Part shown: in pieces, positions 1-9,000 of the stretch | Layout of the letters: each line of letters opens with the position of its first letter | Numbering within the stretch: the first letter of the stretch is position 1 | Origin: Mrakia gelida | Lineage: Eukaryota; Basidiomycota; Tremellomycetes; Cystofilobasidiales; Mrakiaceae | Direction: 5' to 3' | DNA length: 64,000 nt | Assembly (NCBI GenBank): GCA_024345305.1 | Contig: BRON01000004.1 | Span: forward strand, 496,001-560,000 | Made by a program: the position numbers and the translations under genes | Notes under the pieces: generated by a model | The model's input: only the letters and a program-made list of their open reading frames with translations | What the model was told of the DNA's origin: nothing | Databases searched by the model: none

Positions 1-72
1 AGTTTTTTCTCCCTTCTCTCGACTTTCTATACTCTTCGCTGACATCTCGCGTCTCGTGCGTCTCGTCATCAG

Positions 73-1936
73 GTCCACAACGGTGAGTTTTCGACCTCCT
101 CGAGCTCGTTCGAACTCGAAATCGCCGACTGACGACTGTCTTCGGTTTCTTGCTTCCAGGTATCGAGTACGGAGACATGCAGCTCATCGCTGAGGCTTAC
201 GATATCCTCCAGGTTCGTTCTCGTCGTTTTCTTGTCCGAGAAGATCGAAGAGCGTTGCTGACCTCCGTTCCTTCCATCTTTCACAGCGAGGTTCGTTCGA
301 CTCGTCTCGATCTCGAAGTCAGCCCTCGAGCTCGTCGCTGACCTTTCTGTTTGCTTCTCTCTGCTCTCAGGACTCGATCTCTCTCCTTCCGAGATCGCCG
401 ACATCTTCATCAAGTGGAACACTGGAGTCCTTGACTCCTTCCTCATCCAGAGTGAGTCGATCTCTCCGTTCGAACGACCTCACGTCGCTTGACCTCCTCC
501 CTCCTTCTTTGTCGTGTCTGACCTCCTTCGTCCTCCTCTTCTCTCTACTCTCCAGTCACCTCCGAGATCCTCAAGTACAACGACGACGATGGAGTGCCCA
601 TGGTCAACAAGATCCTCGAGTTCGTCCTCGCTTCTTCCTTCACCTCCCTCCGTCCTCTTCTTCCCTTCCCCTCGAGCTCACACCTCCTCCTTCTTCTCAC
701 CTACCCCACCTACAGCAAGGCCGGACAGAAGGGAACCGGAAAGTGGACTGCCATCAACGCTCTCGACCTCGGAACCCCCGTCACCCTCATCGGAGAGGCC
801 GTCTTCGCTCGATGCCTTTCGGCCATCAAGGACGAGCGAACTCGAGCCTCCAAGGTCCTCCCCGGACCCGAGAAGGTCCCCTTCACTGGTGACAAGCAGC
901 AGTTCATGTGAGTAGATCGCTCCTCTTGGTCTTAATCGTCGAGAGCGAGAAGGAAGGAAAACGAAGCTCGAGCTGACCTTCGCTTCCCTCCGTTCGTTCC
1001 TCTCCTCCAGCGACGATCTCGAGCAGGCTCTTTACGCTTCCAAGATCATCTCTTACGCTCAGGGTTACATGCTCATGAGGGAGGCCGCTAAGGAGGTTCG
1101 TCCATACCAACCCTACTTCTTCGAGCTCGAAATCAAACCGCTGACCTCCCGCTCGTTTCTCTCCCAAACTCACAGTACAAGTGGGAGCTCAACAACGCCG
1201 GTATCGCCGCCATGTGGCGAGGAGGATGCATCATCAAGTCTGTCTTCCTCGGAGACATCACCAAGGCTTTCCAGAAGACCCCCGATCTCGAGAACTTGCT
1301 CTTCGACGACTTGTGAGTCTCCAAACCGAACCCTCGCTTCGACTCCGAACTGACGCGTTTCGTTCGTTCTTTTGCTCGAAAACAGCTTCAAGGCCGCCAT
1401 CGCCAAGGCTCAGCCCGGATGGAGGCGAGTGGTCGCTCAGGCTACCATCTCTGGAACTCCCGTGAGTCGCTTGCTCTTTCCTCCGTCGAGACCAACTCGC
1501 GACCGCAAGCTGACCCGTCGTTTCGATCTCAGATCCCCTGCACCGGAGCCGCTCTCTCCTTCTTCGATGGATACAGGTCCGAGACCGTCCCCGCTAACCT
1601 CCTCCAGGCCCAGCGAGACTACTTCGGAGGTGAGTCGCGAGCCCGTTCCCTTCATCTCCAACGCGACGAGACGCGCGTCGCTGACTTTTTCCTCCTTCAT
1701 TTTTCGCTTCGTGTTTTTTAAGCCCACACCTTCAAGGTCCTCCCCGGAAAGGAGAACGCCCGATTGAAGACTGGAGAGGATATCCACGTGAACTGGACTG
1801 GACGAGGTGGAAACATGTGCGTTGTCGAGCGACTCTCTTCGTCCCTTCCGTCTGTCTCGCCCGTTTCACTCACTGACTTCCCCCTCTTCACCTTGCTTCG
1901 CGACACACCAGCTCTGCCTCCACCTACAACGCTTAA
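73..1936 (+). CDS. GND1: 6-phosphogluconate dehydrogenase, decarboxylating (3' part, 5' end outside window)
   Basis: Oxidative pentose-phosphate enzyme that converts 6-phosphogluconate to ribulose-5-phosphate with production of NADPH, in the cytosol. Exons: 73-82, 160-212, 287-290, 371-451, 556-619, 716-907, 1011-1095, 1176-1312, 1386-1461, 1533-1629, 1723-1816, 1912-1936; bases 1-72 are the end of an intron. The spliced frame stays open to TAA at 1934-1936 and gives the family landmarks [62 protein letters not shown] and a C-terminus ending WTGRGGNISASTYNA, as in fungal Gnd1. The N-terminal NADP-binding fold is missing only because the window starts inside the gene. The third exon is only 4 bases long; without it the frame breaks and the residues before the SPSEIADIF helix are lost. 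Identity is certain from the motifs; exon edges are inferred from splice sites. Confidence 0.96.
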
Positions 1937-2355
1937 ATCCGACTCGTTCTGTCCCCTTCCATCGCTCGACGTCGCGCTGCTGTGACGAAAACCTCGATCT
2001 CGTTTCGCTAGGCTTGCTTTCCCCTTCCCTATCTCGTTCTACTCTCTTTTACATTTCTCCTTTTCTTAACCTCGAGTTGAGTTTTTCATTTCTTTTCTAT
2101 CAAAATGGGTTTCGTGCCTTTCTCTCGAGAGCGCGGTTGGGAAAGAGAGGAGAAAGGGAGAGGGGAGGGAGATGTGGAGACGCGTTCGCGTACAGAAAGA
2201 GAACGAGTCACGACGCGAGCAAGCGGCCTTTCTTTCGCGTGAGAGGTGAAGAGAGAAAGGAAGCGAATGTATTTGTATGCCCTGCTACGGTATCGAGAGG
2301 TGTTGTTCCGAGAGCGCGAGCGAGGAGAGTGGTGGGTCGGGGAACGACGCGTCGA
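1937..2355. other. Convergent 3' flanks, no gene seen
   Basis: This stretch lies between the stop of the plus-strand dehydrogenase gene and the last exon of the minus-strand F-box-like copy. It is pyrimidine-rich near the dehydrogenase end, as expected for a 3' UTR. A GACGCGTC palindrome lies at about 2346-2353. No coding frame looks like a protein. Confidence 0.5.
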
Positions 2356-2356
2356 T

Positions 2357-3348
2357 CTGGAAAACGAACGAGCAAAGAGTCAGCGCGAAGCTCTTCTCGA
2401 CGAAGGACGGTAAGAGCACGAGAACTCACTAGGTCCGGGCTTTGATCTCCACCGTGAGCTGGGAAAGCATCCTATCTCCGTCCGAGCCGTACTCCCCTTC
2501 TTCCACCAGTGGTCGGATCAGCCGATCCAAAACGTACTCCCTCCTCCCCTCGCTTTCCACTACTACCACCACCTGCACCCCTTCTGGCATCGGAAGATCT
2601 ATAGCCATATCTCCCACCAGGTTCTTAAACGATCCTTCCGCGTTCTGGTCGTACTGGTATGTGACGAGTACGAGGTGAGGCCTCGCTCGACTCGGCCAGT
2701 GGTGGAAGAGAGGAACGGCGGCTGACAACGAGACAAGGGTGAGGCTCTTCAGGCCAGTCCATGGGAGGAGAGATTCGACCTCGACGTATAGGTACGTGCC
2801 GGAGGACGGGGCGCGAATGCAGAGTTGGAGGGGATCAAAGAGGCGGTTCAAAGGCCCAAGGGAGAAAGTGTAGGATGATCTGGACGCCTGGGTTCCTCGA
2901 GCGAAGACTTCGAGTCGTTGAAGAAGGAGAGGGGAGTTGATGGAAGCTCGATCCAAGGAAAGATTTTCCAGACTCTCATCGGATGCTCGGAGGTGCTGGA
3001 TAGGGAGTTGGAGGGTGAGATTGAGGATTTGAGAGAGGGAAAGGAAGGGAGCGATGGCGAGGGAGGGAGGTTGAGTCTGTTGTGTTTGAAGCAGACAGGC
3101 GGTCAGTATAGGAGATCTCAACGAGGAGAGATGGCAATGTGTATGACCTCACTCTGTTAGAGGAAGAGAGCCTTCAAAGCCTCGATCCCATGGATGTGGA
3201 CGTCCTCGTACAAGATGGGGGAGGAGAGCTCGAGGAAGGCGAGCGAGACTTGAGCCGTCTTTGCGAGCGTAGAGGGATCGCAGAATCGAAGGATGTGGTT
3301 CTTTACTTCGAGGGGGAGGAAAGGGAGAGGGGATGAAGAGGATGACGT
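2357..3348 (-). pseudogene. F-box-like family copy A, start lost and frameshifted
   Basis: A two-exon member of the window's F-box-like family. Exon 1 (about 3348-3153) carries the core LRFCDPSTLAKTAQVSLAF and LSSPILYEDV; exon 2 (3076-2429) carries the leucine-rich C-terminal half (LSLSQILNLTL, PIQHLRASDESL) and matches copy E over its whole length. Three lesions are visible. Where intact copy C has ATG, copy A has ACG (3348-3346), and no in-frame ATG was seen just upstream. One extra base near the end of exon 1 gives a TAA shortly before the donor, where copy E reads on to LFSKR. Exon 1 is therefore one base out of phase with exon 2. An intron (2429-2357, branch GCTGAC) follows the stop; TAG when retained and TAA when spliced, so the end is a stop either way. 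Probably a decaying gene; an assembly error could explain the extra base but not the lost ATG. Confidence 0.75.
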
Positions 3349-3589
3349 GCTCGAGTTCGTTTGAAGATTTGCAGGGAGGGGAGGGAGTGCTCGTCGGTAG
3401 GAGGAGGAGGGAGGTCGAGCTCAACTTTCGACCTTCTCTTCTTTCTTCCGCAAGCATCGACCATCCTCGACTCCGTCTTTACCTTCCGCTCTCCCGACAC
3501 CTCCCAGACTCTCCGAGAAGAATCTCCTTCGTCTCAAGAATCGAACCATACCGAATTTTTCCATCGTCGTCCCCTCAAAGCTCACCAAA

Positions 3590-4691
3590 ATGGACGTTCC
3601 CTCTCCTCTCCCTTCCCCCTCCTCCCTTCTCCCCATCTCCTCAAGCCTCGTCGATTCTTCCCCTTCTTCCACCTCGATCCTCCCCCACCCCCAAGAGCTC
3701 TCCTTCCACCCTCTACCTCCTCTCCCCATCGAGCTCAAGCGAGAGGTCCTCCGCTTCTGCGACCCATCTACACTCGCGAAGACCTCGCTCGTCAGCTTGG
3801 CCTTCCTCGAACTCTCAGGACCACTCCTCTACGACGATATCCTCATCGAGGAATTCGAGGTCATCGAGATGCTTCTCTGCGCAAGGGTAAGGTTTTCTGC
3901 ACTCCCACATACACTTAGAATCTCGTGCTGATCCATCCTCTCTTGCTCAGGTTCATCCGCGATCCTCCTCCGTCGAAGCCTCCCTCTCCCTCCATCGCGT
4001 CCGAAGCTTGACCTTCATCTCCACCTTCATCTCCAAAGATTCGATCGAATTTTCACGACATCGTCTTCCAGGAGGAAACCCTTTTCCCCTTCACTTCCTC
4101 ACCATCTGTCCCCCTCGACCCGTCTGTGTGGAAGACTCTCGGGAGCACGACGGACGAGGGGCAAGCCTTCTTCCTCTTCTCGACCCCGTCGTGGTCAGGA
4201 TCGACGGCTCACCCCTTCCCGGATCCACACCTGCCCTTCCCTCTCTTCCCACTCGGATCAACCTGCCGGAGCTGGTGTGGGCGAACCTGCAGTCGATCTC
4301 GTTCGCGGACAGTTCAGCAGTATACCCCCTCGGCGAGGCAGCTTTCTTCAGAGCGGAAGCTCGAGAAGGTTCCTCTCTCGTCGTTACATACGACCTTCTC
4401 GCCTACTCTTCCGATCGTTTCGACAACGATGGTATGGCTGGACTCTCGCTCGCGGACATCGCTTGCATCGACGAAGGAGAAGACCTTTTCGAGGTGGCTA
4501 ACAGGCTGAAATAAGTCGTTCTTCGCTTCCGAACACCGAGGGATCAGGAAACCTTTGAGGAACGTCTGGCGGAAGATTGGAATGAGAACTCGATCATTGA
4601 GCAGGAGAAGTCAAGGAGGAAAGCTCTGATCAGGTACGAGGTGGCAGAGGAGGACGACGTGGACGACGAGGAGGAGGCATCTTCTGGCTGA
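3590..4691 (+). pseudogene. F-box-like family copy B with a premature TAA
   Basis: Exons 3590-3886 and 3951-4691. The N-terminus is Pro/Ser-rich, followed by the F-box-like core LPIELKREVLRFCDPSTLA and LAFLELSGPLLYDD, then a long C-terminal half. F-box proteins generally bind Skp1 and recruit substrates to SCF ubiquitin ligases; that role is inferred here from the core alone. The frame hits TAA at 4512-4514 (product 286 aa), but the same frame continues without a break to TGA at 4689-4691, adding about 58 residues rich in Glu/Asp. The codon replaced by TAA aligns with Glu in copy C (VREVILR against RLK-stop-VVLR), so this looks like one GAA-to-TAA change. A 3' UTR intron follows at 4705-4791. 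It may still make a shortened protein. It is head-to-head with copy A, 241 bases apart. Confidence 0.8.
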
Positions 4692-6080
4692 GCCGACCCA
4701 AGAGGTGAGTCATCTCTTCTCCTGTATATAGTTAAGATATCGAACCCCCGGCTGATGATCTCCTTTCTTCTCTCCATCGCCCCTTCGGCAGCGTCCTACT
4801 CGACGAACGACGAACGACGCGACTTCACACCAACGCCTCCACCTCCTTCCTCCCTCCCCTTTTCACGTCGCGATATCACTTGTACTTTACTTTGCTTCAT
4901 CGATCAACCAAACACGCTATCTTCATGAACGGTCTCACGTGAGCGCTTTGAGGAAAGAAGACCCACGCGTCGAACTCGCTCCTGAAAGCGACGCGTCGAA
5001 CTCGCTCTTGTCGACCTCGGGTGCTCTATCTCCGCTCGGCCTGGAACCTCGCCGCTCTTCGTCTATCACATACATCGCGAACCGCCTGCGCTCGAAAAAA
5101 AAAAGAGAAGGCAGTCACAGCGGAGGCAAATCCTTGAGCTCGAAAGCGATTTCGAAACGCTCCTCCTCTTCTCCCTCGAACCGCATCTTTCCCTCATCGA
5201 GACGCAGGTCGGTTCCAGGTCTCTGATCTCCAACCAGGACCACCCTACGACGTCTTTGGCTCGCCAGGATGTCCAGGCGATCGAACAACCTGGGGTTTGT
5301 GCTCTGGTTGGCTGCTCTGCAGTCGATTACAGCTTCCCTTTCGCCTCTTCCAGACGGCTCGTTGTCGACTCTTTGAGACGGCTTGTTGGGAGGCGCGCAC
5401 GAAGCCAGGTTGTGTGCGAGTCGGTCGCTGGCGATGTTCTTTGTCCACTATTGGGGAGGCATCGTTTCTCGTCCTCTGTCTTTCCTCTCGTCTCGGGGGA
5501 GATGGGCATGACGGGAGGTCGTCGAGGGATTGGGTTGTCTTCTTTGAAGTGACCCGCACTCGATTGGCTCTCTTTCTTGAGCTCGAAGCTCCTCTCGTTT
5601 GAGAGGACTCGAGACTGGAAGAGATTCATCTTCGTAGCTCGTTTTCGTCAGCATCCAGGTCGGTGGAGGTGGGAACGGAGAGAAGGAGACGAGGAGAAGG
5701 GAGGAGATGTGAGCTCGCGTCTTTCCCTCCCTCTGTCTTCAGACGCTGTAAACTCCTCCATTTCGATCCGAATGTACTTCAAACCCCCTCTCAGTAGAGA
5801 AGGGGATCGAAGCAGCTTCGGAATCTACAGGAAATTTTTGCTGATAAGCCATCTCAGGGGCAAACGAACGGTCCCTCCCTTCGACACTCAAACTCCATCG
5901 ACCCCTCTCTCCTCCCCTTCCTGCTCTCAAGATGTCTCTCCGTTCTTCAGCTTCCCTCGAACTCCCACCACCTCTTCGTCTTCTTCTTCCAGGCTGGACC
6001 CTCTTATCCCCTCCTTCGTTCCCCCTTCTTCTTTTCCCTCTTCGGTAGCCGGTCTATCGTCCTCTTCATCGTCTTCAAAC
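4692..6080. other. Long intergenic stretch between copy B and the repeat protein
   Basis: It contains the 3' UTR intron of copy B (4705-4791) and a near-perfect direct repeat of ACGCGTCGAACTCGCTC at about 4965-4981 and 4991-5007. The segment 5577-6080 is in frame with the next gene and without stops, so part of it could be extra N-terminal coding sequence, but its composition is not convincing. No other gene is seen. Confidence 0.4.
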
Positions 6081-9000
6081 ATGCCTCTCGCTTCGGGACC
6101 TCTTCCTCCTCCCTCCTCGCAACCGTCTCGCAACGTAGGAAACTCGACTCAAATCCCTCTTCGAAGACCAACCTTCTCTCATGGATCTTCAGCACCAGGT
6201 GGACTCCCCATCGGAGGTCACTCTAGAGTCCCATCGAACCCGTCGTCCGTAGGAGGGCCAGCAGGAGGAGGAGGGACGTCCGTCGTCGGTCGAGCGAGGC
6301 AGCACCTTTGGGTCGTTCTTGGGAAGAAGGGAAGAGGGTTCGCGAAGGATGCCAAGGTTGCTTCCGAGGGCGAGGACGAAGAAGAGGACGAGTGGGTTAC
6401 TGTAGGACTAGAGAGAAACGTGAGTCGTTCGTGTTGAGCTCGCTCATCTTTGAGGGAGGAGGGTCGAGCTCACCTCGTTTCCTTCGCGGCTTGTTTCCTT
6501 CCTACTCAGATCCAAGCTCAAGTCTTCGCTCTCGCCAACGCTCTGGGGATTCCCTCGTTCCCCAACCTCTGTCTCGAGGTACAGCTCAACGGAATGCGAG
6601 CCAGAATCACAGGAGAAGAGATGGTTCGTCGTCTCGCCTCGCCGTCGTCGCCCTGTCCCCTCCCTCCCTCTTCTGCAGCTGACCTCAACTCTTCTTCTTC
6701 ACGTACTCAGTTCACAACCATCTTCCATCAGTTCCTCTTCCCTTCCTCGTCTCCTCCTCCGACCTCGTCCTTTAGTCCCTTCCCTATCGCAGCTCTTCTC
6801 GAGCTTCGCCTCCTCCCTGCCTCCTTCGCCATTCCTCCTCGTTCCAACCTCGAAACCGAGCCCGCCAACAGCGACGAAGCTTCAGCCAGAGCTAAGGAGG
6901 CCTGGAAGGGTGGAGTGAGGAAGCTGAGCTTACTCGCTGGTCGAGGAAGTGAAGGAAACGGTCTGCACGAGACGGTCCAGTGAGTCCGGCCGTTTCCGTC
7001 TCGACATCTCGAGCGTTTTCTGACCTGCATCTCGCTCCGTTACCAGTCGATGGAAGTCGCTTGCTCTCCCTCCTCTCCCACCTACCGCCCCAAGCATCCA
7101 ACAACCCACTCCGGTCCCTTCTTCGACCAACAACTCGACACTCGCTCCCTCACCCGAAACCGTCGACGCGACCGTCACCACTCCTCCTCCTTCGCCTTAT
7201 GACCCAGCTTCCTACTCCTACTCCATCTCTAGTCTCGGTCCTCAGTCTCCACTTGCTACTCCCGCATCAGGATGGGCTTCACCTGCTTGGAACGTCGCTA
7301 TCTCGGTGGGACTCGCGGATATTGCTGCTGGGTCGTGTTGCTTGACTCCATCGACTGGTGAGTCCGCACACTCTCTCAACTGCAATCCTCGTCGAGTAGA
7401 GAATTCGTCGAGTAGAGAAGTAGAAGCTGATACTAATCGCCCGTTTCCGTCGAACAGCGACCTCCTGGGGAGCGCCCTCGCCTGGATCGCAAGGTTACCA
7501 GTTCCACGTCGGTCTTTCTCCTCGCTCGGTCGTCGCTACTCCCGATATTGGATACAGGAACGAGGGATCAAGACCATGCACTCCTTCGACGGGTACGTTA
7601 CCTCTTTTCCTTGTCTGCTTGCGAGTTCGGAGTCACAAGCTGACCTCCTTCGCGTTTTCCCGTCTCCTCAGCGACGAGTTGGGGAGCTCCTAGTCCTCGT
7701 GAGTTCAAGTCTGTTCTAACATCTTCGACTCTTCTGAAAATCTGACTCTTCATCGTCGTTTACCTGCATCAGCTCTCGGCTGGGACATCGATTCGCCGAC
7801 GGAACGCGTCCTCACTCCCTCGATTGGCGAACGCGTCGCGCTCACTCCCCTTGGGCTCGCGGGACGAGGCTGGGAGAGTCGAGCCAACCTCTACGAAGCC
7901 AAAAGCTTCCTCGACCTGGGATCTTCGGTCGGAGGAGATGGTTCGTCGAGGCTCGTGTCGCCTATGGGAAGTGGGATCGACGAGAACGGAAGCTACGATT
8001 CTTCTCGTGAGTCGACATCTTGCGTTCCTTCCTCTTCCTTCTGCCTTTGTCCACTCAGCTGATCGACACCCTTCTTCCTCCATCCGCTGTCTCTCAGCCC
8101 TTCCTCCTCGCTCGGCGATCCTCCCTCCCTCGTCGCCTCCAGCATCTCCCCATCTCGATCTCCCATCGAACCAACGCTCCATTCGAATCGACACCTCGGC
8201 CCCTCCTGTCCTCCCTCTTACTCCTCCTAAGACTCTCGAGTCTCCCGAACGCCGAAACTCGCTCTCACCGTTCACTCCTCCCTCGCCTGGACTCATCACT
8301 CGTCGAAAGGCCGCTCCCTCTCCCATCATCGTCCCCGTCTCCAAACCCGTGCCTGGACTCGTCCTCGAGAAGAGGAAGAACCTCGGACCCATTCCTCAGG
8401 TCGGAGGAGTCGTCGGTTCAGCTCCCAAGCTTGCGAGGAAGGCCGAGCAGCCTCCTCTTCCCGCCGGAGCCGTCGAGGTCGTCCAAAAGATCAAGACTTC
8501 GTCGAGGAACTCGTCGGTGGAGCTCAAGACTCTCGAAGTTGATTCGAAGATGGAGCATGCTCGGGTTCGACAGACCTCCATCTCCTTCATCACGGCAGCA
8601 GCACGCTCGAGAGCGAGGTCCATCTCTCCACGAGGAATCGATATCGCGTCGCCCACTCCCGTCCTCGCTCTTCCAGCCCTCTCTGAGGCTTCTCAACCTG
8701 CCCTCCAGCTCCCCAAACCCATCCGAATCATGCTCAGCAGCGACGTCGCCTACCCTGTCGCCAACGGAATCTACCCTCCCGCTCGTCGAAGCGTCGTTGA
8801 GAACGGACAACTCAGCGGAGTTTTGGATGGATTGGATCGCGTCAAGGAGACCGAGAGCGCGTCAGTTCCTCTCTTCCGCTTCGGCTACCCCTTCTACTCG
8901 GAGGTTGACTCGCTGGAATCCACTCGTGAGTCGCCCTTTCAGCTTTGCTTCGTTCACGGCTTTTAGCTCTCAAACTCCCATGCTCTTGACTGAAACTCCT

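Noticed and set aside
2429..3121. A stand-alone 230-aa minus-strand protein starting MRSPILT
   Set aside because: The first residues are intron sequence; the real coding part is exon 2 of the damaged F-box-like copy A, which begins at the CAG acceptor before 3076.
4939..5226. 95-aa plus-strand open frame upstream of the repeat gene
   Set aside because: It is mainly built from the duplicated ACGCGTCGAACTCGCTC element and Ser/Arg codons; no conserved features or supporting splice structure.
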